DNA of 55,372 nucleotides from an uncultured Oscillibacter sp. Its GTDB lineage: Bacteria; Bacillota; Clostridia; Oscillospirales; Oscillospiraceae. The notes beneath the pieces were generated by a model. The model made no database searches. It worked only from the letters and a program-made list of their open reading frames with translations, and was not told the origin of the DNA. The stretch covers positions 1-55,372 of the forward strand of contig CAJUTB010000018.1 in the NCBI GenBank assembly GCA_910589315.1, written 5' to 3'. Position numbers and translations under genes: made by a program. Below, in pieces: positions 40,979 to 49,489 of this stretch. Position 1 is the first letter of the stretch, and every line of letters begins with the position of its first letter.

Positions 40979-41851
40979 ATGGGCTTTTTTGACAAACTGA
41001 AAAAAATTACAACCAATCTGTTCTCCACCTTCACGGAGGCGGACGAGGCGTTTTTCGAGGAACTGGAGGAAACGCTCATCCTGGCGGACCTGGGCATGGA
41101 AACCGCCATCGAGACGGTGGAAAAGCTGCGGGAGAAAGTCCGCAAAGAAAAGCTGCGGGACCAGGAGGAGGTCAAGGCCGCCCTGCGGGAAGTCCTGGCG
41201 GCGGAGCTGGACGTGGGCACCACCGAGCTCAACGTGTCCACCTCTCCTTGTGTGTTCCTGTTTATCGGCGTGAACGGCGTGGGCAAAACCACTTCCATCG
41301 GCAAGCTGGCCCGCCTGCTGATGATGGGCGGCAAACGGGTGATGCTCTGCGCGGCGGATACGTTCCGTGCGGCGGCGGCGGACCAGCTGCAAATCTGGGC
41401 GGAACGGGCCGGATGCGAGATCGTGCGCCAGCACGAGGGCGCGGACCCCGGCGCGGTGCTGTTCGACGCCTTGCAGGCCGCCAAGGCCCGGGGGGTGGAC
41501 GTGGTGCTGTGCGACACCGCCGGACGCCTGCACAACAAGGCAAACCTTATGGCGGAGCTGGCAAAGCTGTCGAAGATCATCGACCGGGAGTGCCCCGGCG
41601 CGGCCCGGGAAACGCTGCTGGTACTGGACGCCACCACCGGGCAGAACGGTCTGACCCAGGCCCGGACCTTCAAAGAGGCGGCGGGCTTGACGGGCATCGT
41701 TCTGACCAAGCTGGACGGCACCGCAAAGGGCGGCATCGCCATTGCGATCGCCAAGGAGCTGGGCGTACCGGTGAAGCTGGCGGGCGTCGGCGAGGGCATC
41801 GACGACCTGCGGCCCTTTGACTCGGAGGAATACGCCCAGGCGATTATCTGA
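40979..41851 (+). CDS. ftsY: signal recognition particle receptor FtsY
   Basis: 290 residues, lacking the long acidic A domain of E. coli. N-terminal helical domain, then the NG GTPase: GVNGVGKTT (97-105), DTAGRLHNK and TKLDGTAKGG. Docks the SRP-ribosome complex at the membrane. Begins with the conserved MGFFDKLKKI, which forms the membrane-binding helix. Confidence 0.96.
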   Translation: MGFFDKLKKITTNLFSTFTEADEAFFEELEETLILADLGMETAIETVEKLREKVRKEKLRDQEEVKAALREVLAAELDVGTTELNVSTSPCVFLFIGVNGVGKTTSIGKLARLLMMGGKRVMLCAADTFRAAAADQLQIWAERAGCEIVRQHEGADPGAVLFDALQAAKARGVDVVLCDTAGRLHNKANLMAELAKLSKIIDRECPGAARETLLVLDATTGQNGLTQARTFKEAAGLTGIVLTKLDGTAKGGIAIAIAKELGVPVKLAGVGEGIDDLRPFDSEEYAQAII

Positions 41852-41900
41852 AAAAGAAATGAAACAACCTCTTGGAAAACGAAAGAAGGATTGATATAAT

Positions 41901-42623
41901 ATGGTACGAGAAGACGGCCGGGCGGCAGGCGAACTGCGCCCCGTTAAAATCACAACGGATTTCATCAAATTCGCGGAAGGAAGCTGCCTGATTGAATGCG
42001 GCGACACCAAGGTTTTGTGCTGCGCCAGCGTGGAGGACCGGGTCCCGCCCCATGTCCCCTACGGCGAGGGCTGGGTGACGGCGGAATACTCCATGCTGCC
42101 CCGGGCCAACCGGGAGCGGAGCCGCCGGGACGTGGCAAAGCTGAAATTGTCCCCCAGGAGCGCGGAAATCCAGCGTTTGATCGGGCGGTCCCTTCGGGCG
42201 GCGGTGGACCTGAAAAAGCTGGGCGAGCGCTGCATTACGATTGACTGCGATGTCCTGCAAGGCGACGGCGGAACCCGCACGGCGTCGGTCACGGGCGGTT
42301 TTGTCGCCCTGGCTCTGGCCTGCCGGAGACTGGTGGAGGACGGCGAACTGGCCGCCACGCCCATCCGCCACTACGTCACCGGCGTTTCCGCCGGAATCGT
42401 GGACGACACGGCCTTGCTGGACCTGCGGTACAGCGAGGACAGCCGCGCCCAGGTGGACCTCAACTGCGTGATGAACGAGCTGGGCGAGCTGATCGAGGTG
42501 CAGGGCACCGGCGAGGGCCGGTCCTTTACGCCGGTAGAACAGCAGGAGCTGGTCCGCCTCTGCCTGAAGGGCGGCAAAGAACTGCTGGCGGCCCAAAAAG
42601 AAGCCTTGGGAGGAAATTACTGA
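41901..42623 (+). CDS. rph: ribonuclease PH
   Basis: 240 residues. Phosphorolytic 3'-5' exoribonuclease that trims tRNA 3' ends. Seen: MVREDGRAAGELRPVKITTDF, GDTKVLCCASVE, RSLRAAVDLKKLGERCI and GDGGTRTASVTGG. It forms a hexamer. Its stop overlaps the rdgB start (TGATG), a common gene pair. Confidence 0.97.
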   Translation: MVREDGRAAGELRPVKITTDFIKFAEGSCLIECGDTKVLCCASVEDRVPPHVPYGEGWVTAEYSMLPRANRERSRRDVAKLKLSPRSAEIQRLIGRSLRAAVDLKKLGERCITIDCDVLQGDGGTRTASVTGGFVALALACRRLVEDGELAATPIRHYVTGVSAGIVDDTALLDLRYSEDSRAQVDLNCVMNELGELIEVQGTGEGRSFTPVEQQELVRLCLKGGKELLAAQKEALGGNY

Positions 42624-43219
42624 TGGCGGAAAAATTTGTACTCGCCACCCACAACCCGAAGAAGCTGGAGGAACTGCGGGACATTCTCTCCGGCCTGGGC
42701 GTGGAAGTGGTAAACCCCGCCGGTGTGGGCGTTGATATCGAAGTGGAAGAAACTGGAACGACCTTTGCGGAAAACGCGATGCTGAAGGCCCAGGCCATCA
42801 GCGCGGCGGCGAAGCTGCCCGCCATCGCGGACGACTCCGGCCTCTGCGTGGACGCGCTGAACGGCGGTCCCGGCGTATACTCAGCCCGCTACGGCGGCGA
42901 GGGCCTGGACGACCGCGCCCGGTGTATGCTGCTGCTGAACAACATGCGCGGGCAAACCACACGGGCGGCGCATTTCGCCTGCGCGATTGCCTGCGTGTTC
43001 CCGGACGGCGAAACGCTGACGGCGGAGGGCCGCTGTGACGGCGCGATTTCCTTCGCGCCCATCGGAACCGGCGGATTTGGCTACGACCCGGTGTTTCTGG
43101 TGCCGGACAAGGGAAAAACCTTCGGCCAGCTGACGCCGGAGGAAAAGCACGCCATTTCCCACCGGGGCAAAGCCTTGAAGGAATTCGCGGAAAAACTTGC
43201 AGCAAAATTGGGCGGGTAA
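42623..43219 (+). CDS. rdgB: XTP/dITP diphosphatase (Ham1/RdgB)
   Basis: 198 residues. Removes deaminated purine nucleotides before they enter DNA. VLATHNPKKLEEL, FAENAMLKAQA, ADDSGLCVDAL and FGYDPVF are conserved. Overlaps rph by one base. Confidence 0.97.
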   Translation: MAEKFVLATHNPKKLEELRDILSGLGVEVVNPAGVGVDIEVEETGTTFAENAMLKAQAISAAAKLPAIADDSGLCVDALNGGPGVYSARYGGEGLDDRARCMLLLNNMRGQTTRAAHFACAIACVFPDGETLTAEGRCDGAISFAPIGTGGFGYDPVFLVPDKGKTFGQLTPEEKHAISHRGKALKEFAEKLAAKLGG

Positions 43220-43313
43220 GCGTCTAAAAGGAACAGGAACTAAAGGCCGCCGGTTGTCTGAAACGCCGGAACCCGGATAAGACGAAGCTGGAAACGAATA
43301 GGAGGAAACGCCC

Positions 43314-43658
43314 ATGTTTCAATACGATGCAGACTCTGACGCCTATCTGGCGGAACGCAATGGGGTTCTATTTCTTTGCGAGGAGCCGTCAGGCGAGCTG
43401 GAACGGTTTGCAGAAGCTCTAGCGGCCTGTTATGAACGCCGCCGGTCTGATATTGCGCGGCATATGCTGCCCAGACTGACCAGGATTTATGGAGACCTGT
43501 CCGCCGGACAGCTCATGGCCGCCCTGGGAAAACCACAAATTGACTTGGACAGAAATGTTATTACCTACCTGGAGCATACATTGGATGATGTCCACATCTT
43601 CGAGGTGGAATTCCAGGGAATGCTGGAAGAATTCTTATACGTTTCCATAGATGGATGA
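43314..43658 (+). CDS. small acidic protein, unknown function
   Basis: 114 residues from ATG 43314, behind AATAGGAGGAAA. No membrane segment or signal. Ends with LDDVHIFEVEFQGMLEEFLYVSIDG, a pattern reminiscent of small DUF2004-like or immunity-type proteins, but I do not recognise it firmly. It sits in a 90-base-spaced slot between rdgB and yhbY and interrupts an otherwise housekeeping gene order, so it may be an insertion. Confidence 0.65.
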   Translation: MFQYDADSDAYLAERNGVLFLCEEPSGELERFAEALAACYERRRSDIARHMLPRLTRIYGDLSAGQLMAALGKPQIDLDRNVITYLEHTLDDVHIFEVEFQGMLEEFLYVSIDG

Positions 43659-43715
43659 AACGCTTAAATCTCAAAAAGAAAGGTTAGGCGGAAGAACGCT
43701 TCCGCCGGTGACGCA

Positions 43716-44042
43716 ATGGATTTGACAAGCGCACAGCGCGCCCAGCTGCGGGCGTTGGCCAACGGAATCGACACCATTTTGCAGATCGGCAAGGACGGCC
43801 TTGGCGAAAATCTCGTGCAGCAGGCGGACGACGCCCTGGAAGCCCGGGAGCTGATCAAGGGCCGGGTCCTGGACAACAACCTGGAATACGACGCCCGCAC
43901 CGCCGCGCAAGCCCTGGCCAAGGCGACCCGGAGCGAGGTGGTGCAGGTGATCGGGAGCAAGTTCGTGCTGTACCGGGAGAGCCATTCCAAGCCCCGTGAA
44001 AAACGCATCGAACTGAAAAAGCCAAAAAAAGGCAGGGGCTGA
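43716..44042 (+). CDS. yhbY: YhbY-type RNA-binding protein (CRM domain)
   Basis: 108 residues. Single CRS1/YhbY domain: LTSAQRAQLRALANGIDTILQIGKDGL and a C-terminal GSKFVLYRES. Associates with pre-50S ribosomal particles. It precedes nadD by four bases, the usual order yhbY-nadD-yqeK-rsfS. Confidence 0.92.
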   Translation: MDLTSAQRAQLRALANGIDTILQIGKDGLGENLVQQADDALEARELIKGRVLDNNLEYDARTAAQALAKATRSEVVQVIGSKFVLYRESHSKPREKRIELKKPKKGRG

Positions 44043-44046
44043 GGGT

Positions 44047-45237
44047 ATGAAAATCGGCGTATACGGCGGCACCTTCAATCCGCCGCATCTGGGACATATT
44101 ACCGCGGCGCGGGCCGTATTCGAGCTGCTGAAGCTGGACAAACTTCTTTTAATACCCGCAGGCGACCCGCCCCACAAGCAGTTGCCGGAAGGCGCGCCGT
44201 CGAAGGAACAGCGTCTGCGTCTGGCCCGCTATGCGGCGGACGCGCTGAACCTGGGAGACCGGGCGGAAGTGCTGGACCTGGAACTGTGCCGCACCGGCAA
44301 GAGCTACACCGCAGACACCCTCGCCCAGCTCCACAGACAGTACCCGGAAAGCGAATTCTGGCTTCTGATGGGAACGGATATGTTTTTAACGCTCCAAGCC
44401 TGGCACGAGCCGGAACGGGTTTTGTCCCTGGCGGGCGTGGCGGCCTTTGGCCGCACGGAAGCCGACACGGAAGAACTGTTCTCCGTTCAGCGAAGCTGCC
44501 TGTATAAAACCTACCCCCAGGCGCGGATCTTCACGCTGACCATTCCCGGCGTGGTCGACGTTTCGTCCACAGAGCTGCGGGACCGCCTCGCAAAAGGCGA
44601 GGGCGGCAGCCTCCTCCCCCCCGCCGTATACGGCCGCATCCTCCGCGAAGGACTTTACGGCACACACGCAGACCTGAAGCGGCTGACGCTGGAACAGCTG
44701 CGGCCGGCGGCCCTCTCCTACCTGAAATACAAGCGGATTCCCCATGTCCTGGGTACGGAACAGGAGGCCATCCGTCTGGCGGAACGCTGGGGCGGGGACG
44801 TGGAAAAGGCCCGCCGGGCCGCCCTTCTCCACGACTGCACCAAAAAACTGGACATGGCTCGGCAAAAAGAGCTCTGCAAACAATACGGAATCGCGCTGGA
44901 CCCGCTGGAGCAGGAGGCCCTGAAACTCCTGCACGCCAAAACCGGCGCGGCTGTGGCGGAGGACGTGTTCGGCACGGATCCGGAAATCACCAACGCCATC
45001 CGCTGGCACACGACGGGCCGGGCCAACATGACCCTTCTGGAAAAAATTATCTATCTGGCGGATTACATCGAGCCGAACCGGGATTTCCCCGGCCTGCCGG
45101 AGCTGCGCCGGATTTGCTACGAGGATTTGGACGCGGGCCTGCTGCGGGGCCTGGAAATGACCATCGCGGAAATGGAGGAACGGGGGAACCCCGTACACCG
45201 CGCCACGTTGGAGGCGCGGGACGCATTGAAAGGATAA
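44047..45237 (+). CDS. nadD-yqeK: nicotinate-nucleotide adenylyltransferase fused to YqeK HD hydrolase
   Basis: 396 residues. Residues 1-195 are NadD, which makes deamido-NAD: GTFNPPHLGH (8-17) and VDVSSTELRDRL. Residues about 208-390 are a YqeK-type HD domain: His233, His262-Asp263 (LLHDCTKK), and AIRWHTTGRANMTLLEKIIYLADYIEPNR. YqeK hydrolyses diadenosine tetraphosphate. In most Firmicutes these are two adjacent genes. Here there is one continuous frame with no internal stop or obvious internal start, giving a bifunctional protein. Confidence 0.9.
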   Translation: MKIGVYGGTFNPPHLGHITAARAVFELLKLDKLLLIPAGDPPHKQLPEGAPSKEQRLRLARYAADALNLGDRAEVLDLELCRTGKSYTADTLAQLHRQYPESEFWLLMGTDMFLTLQAWHEPERVLSLAGVAAFGRTEADTEELFSVQRSCLYKTYPQARIFTLTIPGVVDVSSTELRDRLAKGEGGSLLPPAVYGRILREGLYGTHADLKRLTLEQLRPAALSYLKYKRIPHVLGTEQEAIRLAERWGGDVEKARRAALLHDCTKKLDMARQKELCKQYGIALDPLEQEALKLLHAKTGAAVAEDVFGTDPEITNAIRWHTTGRANMTLLEKIIYLADYIEPNRDFPGLPELRRICYEDLDAGLLRGLEMTIAEMEERGNPVHRATLEARDALKG

Positions 45238-45244
45238 GACGACG

Positions 45245-46864
45245 GTGAAAAAAGAAAGCGGAAAACGTCTTGCAGGCGGGACGCCCAGCGCGCCCGACCC
45301 GCTCAAACCCAAGAAGTCGCGCCGTCTCACCTGGCAGCAGATCGTTTTGATCGTGCTGGTGGTGGTTCTGGCGTTGGCGTTAATCGGGACGCTCATTTGG
45401 CGGAACTTGTTTGTAAAACCGGAGCTTCCGAACCGGACGCCGGACCCGAATCCATCCCAAACCGGCGACACCCTGCCAAAAGAACCGGAAATCGACTACG
45501 GCGACGGCGTCCGCCCCCGTGCGGACGGCGAGCGCAAAAGCGCGGATTACTACACAATTCTCATCATTGGCCGAGACACCGGCGGCGGCGGCCTGACGGA
45601 TACGATTCTGCTGGCGAGCTACGACGTGACGAACCAGAAGGCTTCCGTCATGTCGATTCCACGGGACACCATGGTCAACGTTCCCTGGGACATCAAAAAG
45701 ATCAACGGCGTTTATAACTATTACGGCGGCGGTGAGAAAGGCATCCAGCATCTGTACAAGGAGATTTCCCAGCTGGTGGGCTTTGAGCCAGACTGGAAAG
45801 TAGTCGTCGAATGGGATGCCGTGGGCGAGATCGTGGACGCCATGGGCGGCGTGTATTTCGACGTGCCCCGCAACATGAACTATGACGACCCCCTGCAAGA
45901 CCTCCACATCCATCAGACAGAAGGCTACCGCCTCCTGACGGGCGACGACGCCATGCAGGTCCTCCGCTACCGGCACGACAACCGGAAAAACGGCTTGATG
46001 CCCGGTTATCCCGAGGGCGATCTGGGACGGGTCAAAACCCAGCAGGCGTTTCTCAAGGCCATGCTGGAGCAGCTCCTGCAAGTGAAAAACATGACCAAAA
46101 TCGGGAACTTTATCACGGTTTTTCAGAACAATGTGGAGACCGATCTCTCCTTCCAGAACATTCTGTGGTTTGCCCAGCAGGCGGTTTTCGGCGGCCTTGG
46201 CGTGGACAATGTGAACTTTGTCACCATGCCCAACTATGTCAAGGACGTATACAGCCGCACGACGGACCGTTCCTCCGGCGGCCGGTACACCACACAAAAT
46301 TACGTGCTCCCCAATGCAAAGCAGCTCCTGGAGTTGGTAAACAACGATCTTAGCCCCTTTAAGGAAACCTTTACCATGTCCGACCTGGACATTATGTCGG
46401 TGAATTCCGACGGAAGCATTCGCTCCTCGACGGGCTATGTGGAGGACAAGGCCGCGGCGGCCCCGCCGGTTCGCGTGACCAAGCCCTCGGAGGAAGAAGA
46501 ATCGCCGGAGGAGGAAGATCCCAACAATCCCTCTGAGGAAAACCCGGACGATCCGAACATGCTTCCGGCGGACCCGGACGCTACGAATCCCGACGGCGGC
46601 ACGTCTCCCGGCGGCTCCACGCCGGACAGCCCGAACACCAGTAATCCGAGCAATCCAAGCGCGCCAGATAATCCCGGCACAACGCCCCCGGTTGTAACGC
46701 CGCCGGAGGACCCCAATCCCGACGTCCCCCCGCAGGTGACGCCGGACCCCGGCGGCTCCACAGACCCGGTCGCGCCGCCGCCGGAACAGACTCCGGAACC
46801 TCCCCCAGAACCGGAAACCCCCATCGACCCAGGCATTATCTTCATCGAACCGCCGCCGGAATAA
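45245..46864 (+). CDS. LytR-CpsA-Psr family wall-polymer ligase with long proline-rich tail
   Basis: 539 residues from GTG 45245. Cytoplasmic basic N-terminus, one membrane helix (about 32-52), then the extracellular LCP domain (about 100-350): GRDTGGGGLTDTILLASYD, SIPRDTMV, LRYRHDN and GDLGRVKTQQAFLKA hold the catalytic Asp/Arg residues. LCP proteins attach teichoic acids or other polymers to peptidoglycan. Residues from about 408 to the end are an unusual Pro/Asp/Glu/Asn-rich disordered tail of some 130 residues. The gene sits between nadD-yqeK and rsfS. Confidence 0.9.
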   Translation: MKKESGKRLAGGTPSAPDPLKPKKSRRLTWQQIVLIVLVVVLALALIGTLIWRNLFVKPELPNRTPDPNPSQTGDTLPKEPEIDYGDGVRPRADGERKSADYYTILIIGRDTGGGGLTDTILLASYDVTNQKASVMSIPRDTMVNVPWDIKKINGVYNYYGGGEKGIQHLYKEISQLVGFEPDWKVVVEWDAVGEIVDAMGGVYFDVPRNMNYDDPLQDLHIHQTEGYRLLTGDDAMQVLRYRHDNRKNGLMPGYPEGDLGRVKTQQAFLKAMLEQLLQVKNMTKIGNFITVFQNNVETDLSFQNILWFAQQAVFGGLGVDNVNFVTMPNYVKDVYSRTTDRSSGGRYTTQNYVLPNAKQLLELVNNDLSPFKETFTMSDLDIMSVNSDGSIRSSTGYVEDKAAAAPPVRVTKPSEEEESPEEEDPNNPSEENPDDPNMLPADPDATNPDGGTSPGGSTPDSPNTSNPSNPSAPDNPGTTPPVVTPPEDPNPDVPPQVTPDPGGSTDPVAPPPEQTPEPPPEPETPIDPGIIFIEPPPE

Positions 46865-46897
46865 GCGGCAGCACATAATAGAAAGCGAGGAATGAGC

Positions 46898-47275
46898 ATG
46901 ACCCCGAAAGAGTTGGCAATTATCGCGGCGAAAGCCCTGGACGGCAAGAAGGGCAAGGAAATTTCGGCCATTGAGATCACAGACCTTACCACCCTGGCGG
47001 ACTACTTCGTCATCGCCACCGGTTCTTCCAACACGCAGATCAACGCCCTGTGTGACGCGGTGGAAAAGGAGATGAAGGAACAGGGCGGCGAAGTCCCCCT
47101 CCACCGGGAGGGCCACCGGGACGGCACCTGGGTTCTTCTGGACTACGGCTGCGTCGCCGTCCATGTGTTTTCCCAGGAGGCCCGGGAGTTCTACTCCCTG
47201 GAACGCCTCTGGTCGGACGGAAAGAAGCTGGACCTGAGCGGCGTGCTGACCGCCGGCAGCGCAGCGGATGCGTAA
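46898..47275 (+). CDS. rsfS: ribosome silencing factor RsfS
   Basis: 125 residues. The ATG at 46898 is well spaced from GCGAGG; the ATG at 46892 is too close. RsfS binds L14 and blocks subunit joining in starvation. Iojap signature: ISAIEITDLTTLADYFVIATGSSNTQINAL and the downstream HREGHRDGTWVLLDYG, VHVFSQEAREFY. Confidence 0.96.
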   Translation: MTPKELAIIAAKALDGKKGKEISAIEITDLTTLADYFVIATGSSNTQINALCDAVEKEMKEQGGEVPLHREGHRDGTWVLLDYGCVAVHVFSQEAREFYSLERLWSDGKKLDLSGVLTAGSAADA

Positions 47276-47302
47276 GAAAAAAGAAAAAGGGGAGGACCGG
47301 TC

Positions 47303-48976
47303 ATGCAACTGAAAACAGACATCGAAATTGCTCAGGCCTGCAAGCTCAAGCCCATCACGGAAATCGCGCAGGCGGCTGGAGTAAGCCCGGAATATCTGGA
47401 ACTATACGGAAATTACAAGGCCAAGATCGACAGCCGCCTTCTGAAAGAGAGTTCCCGGAAGGACGGCAAGCTGATTCTAGTGACGGCCATCAACCCCACC
47501 CCCGCCGGCGAGGGCAAGACCACAACCACGGTGGGCCTTGCGGACGCCCTGCGGCGTCTGGGCAAAAACGCGCTGGTGGCCCTTCGGGAACCGTCTCTGG
47601 GGCCGGTGTTCGGCGTCAAGGGCGGCGCGGCGGGCGGCGGCTACGCGCAGGTCGTGCCCATGGAGGACATCAACCTGCACTTCACCGGCGATTTCCACGC
47701 CATCGGCGCGGCAAACAACCTTCTGGCGGCGATGCTGGACAATCACATCCAGCAGGGCAACGCCTTGGGGATTGACGTCAAAAAAATCACCTGGAAACGC
47801 TGCGTGGACATGAACGACCGCCAGCTGCGGAACATTGTGGACGGCTTGGGCGGACGGATGCAGGGCGTGCCGCGGGAGGACGGTTTTGACATCACGGTAG
47901 CCAGCGAGATTATGGCGGTTTTGTGCCTGTCGATGGACATTCTGGACCTGAAAGCCCGCCTGGGCCGGATGGTTGTGGGCTATACCTATGACGGCAAGCC
48001 GGTGACGGCCCACGACCTGAAAGCGGAAGGGGCCATGGCCGCGCTGCTGAAAGACGCGCTCAAGCCGAATCTGGTCCAGACGCTGGAAGGCACTCCCGCC
48101 TTTATCCACGGCGGTCCCTTTGCCAACATCGCTCACGGCTGCAACAGCGTTATGGCGACGCGGCTTGCATTGAAGCTGGCGGATTACGCCGTGACGGAGG
48201 CGGGCTTCGGCGCGGACCTGGGCGCGGAAAAATTCCTGGATATCAAGTGCCGCCTGGCGAATCTGCGGCCGGACGCCGTGGTGGTTGTGGCGACGGTCCG
48301 GGCGTTGAAAAATCACGGCGGCGTTGCAAAGGCGAATTTGAACGAAGAAAATCTGGAAGCCCTGGAGCGCGGCCTCCCCAATCTGCTTCAGCACATTGAG
48401 AACATCACGAAGGTATACGGCCTGCCCTGCGTGGCGGCGATCAACGCTTTCCCCACGGATACCCCGGCAGAACTGGAACTGGTGGAGCGCAAGTGCCGGG
48501 AACTGGGGGTAAACGTGGCGTTGAGCGAGGTCTGGGCGAAGGGCGGAGCCGGCGGCGAAGCCCTGGCGAAGGAGGTGCTCGCGCTCTGCGAGCAGCCGAA
48601 CAGCTTCCGCTTTGCCTACGACACAAACGCCAGCATCCCGGAGAAGCTGAACGCCATTTCGCAGAAAGTCTATCACGCGGACGGCGCGGTCCTGACGCCT
48701 GCGGCGCAAAAGCAGCTTGCAGAGCTGGAATCGCTGGGCTTCGGCAGCCTGCCGGTGTGCATGGCAAAAACGCAGTACAGCTTTTCCGATGACCCGGCGA
48801 AGCTCGGCGCGCCGAGAGGCTTCACCATCACGGTCCGAAACCTGAAGGTTTCGGCGGGCGCGGGTTTCCTCGTTGCCCTGACGGGCGACATCATGACAAT
48901 GCCGGGCCTGCCCAAAGCTCCGGCGGCAGAGCGCATTGACGTGGATGAATACGGCGTGATCTCCGGCCTTTTTTAA
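47303..48976 (+). CDS. fhs: formate-tetrahydrofolate ligase
   Basis: 557 residues; GGGGAGG before ATG 47303. ATP-dependent formation of 10-formyl-THF from formate. P-loop TPAGEGKTTTTVGLADAL; FTGDFHAIGAANNLL; EAGFGADLGAEKF. With fchA and folD it completes the methyl-branch steps formate to methylene-THF. Last gene of the plus-strand run. Confidence 0.97.
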   Translation: MQLKTDIEIAQACKLKPITEIAQAAGVSPEYLELYGNYKAKIDSRLLKESSRKDGKLILVTAINPTPAGEGKTTTTVGLADALRRLGKNALVALREPSLGPVFGVKGGAAGGGYAQVVPMEDINLHFTGDFHAIGAANNLLAAMLDNHIQQGNALGIDVKKITWKRCVDMNDRQLRNIVDGLGGRMQGVPREDGFDITVASEIMAVLCLSMDILDLKARLGRMVVGYTYDGKPVTAHDLKAEGAMAALLKDALKPNLVQTLEGTPAFIHGGPFANIAHGCNSVMATRLALKLADYAVTEAGFGADLGAEKFLDIKCRLANLRPDAVVVVATVRALKNHGGVAKANLNEENLEALERGLPNLLQHIENITKVYGLPCVAAINAFPTDTPAELELVERKCRELGVNVALSEVWAKGGAGGEALAKEVLALCEQPNSFRFAYDTNASIPEKLNAISQKVYHADGAVLTPAAQKQLAELESLGFGSLPVCMAKTQYSFSDDPAKLGAPRGFTITVRNLKVSAGAGFLVALTGDIMTMPGLPKAPAAERIDVDEYGVISGLF

Positions 48977-49005
48977 GCGCGGGATTTCACGCGGCGCATA
49001 AAAAA

Positions 49006-49045
49006 GAGCGTTTTCAGGCTTGTACCTGAAAACGCTCCTCTTTTT
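49006..49045. terminator. bidirectional terminator between fhs and cdd
   Basis: 13-bp perfect stem GAGCGTTTTCAGG (49006-49018) / CCTGAAAACGCTC (49025-49037), with a T run on both strands. It separates convergent genes. Confidence 0.93.
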
Positions 49046-49070
49046 GCACAGTCCGGCGGAAACGGCGGGT

Positions 49071-49466
49071 TTATTTTCCCAGATAAGAGGGATCAAAGCC
49101 GTAGGGTAGCAATTCTTTCAGCGGCAACGCCAATTCCTCGCCGTCCCGGTTCAGGCAGATCACCTCAATCTCCGGCGCGAATTCCATCAGCACTTGCCGG
49201 CAAACGCCGCAGGGAACGCAATAATTTTCACTGCGGCCTGCCACGGCAATCCGCACGAAGTCGGTATGTCCCTCGCTGACCGCCTTGCCCACCGCCACGC
49301 GCTCGGCGCATAGCGTGGGCGAATATCCCGCGTTCTCCACGTTGCAGCCGGTAAATACGCTTCCGTCGGCGCATTCCAGCGCAGCCCCTACGGGGAAATG
49401 GGAATACGGCACATACGACCGCTCCAGCATCGACACAGCGGCGGCTTTCAATTCTTCACGGTTCAT
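49071..49466 (-). CDS. cdd: cytidine deaminase
   Basis: 131 residues from ATG 49466, right after AAAGGAGGA. Small tetrameric type. Zinc ligands Cys53 (with catalytic Glu55 in CAE) and Cys86/Cys89 (PCGVC). YVPYSHFPVGAAL is diagnostic. Pyrimidine salvage. Follows the deacetylase gene by 23 bases. Confidence 0.96.
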   Translation of the reverse strand: MNREELKAAAVSMLERSYVPYSHFPVGAALECADGSVFTGCNVENAGYSPTLCAERVAVGKAVSEGHTDFVRIAVAGRSENYCVPCGVCRQVLMEFAPEIEVICLNRDGEELALPLKELLPYGFDPSYLGK

Positions 49467-49489
49467 AGGCTCCTCCTTTGATTGCAATA

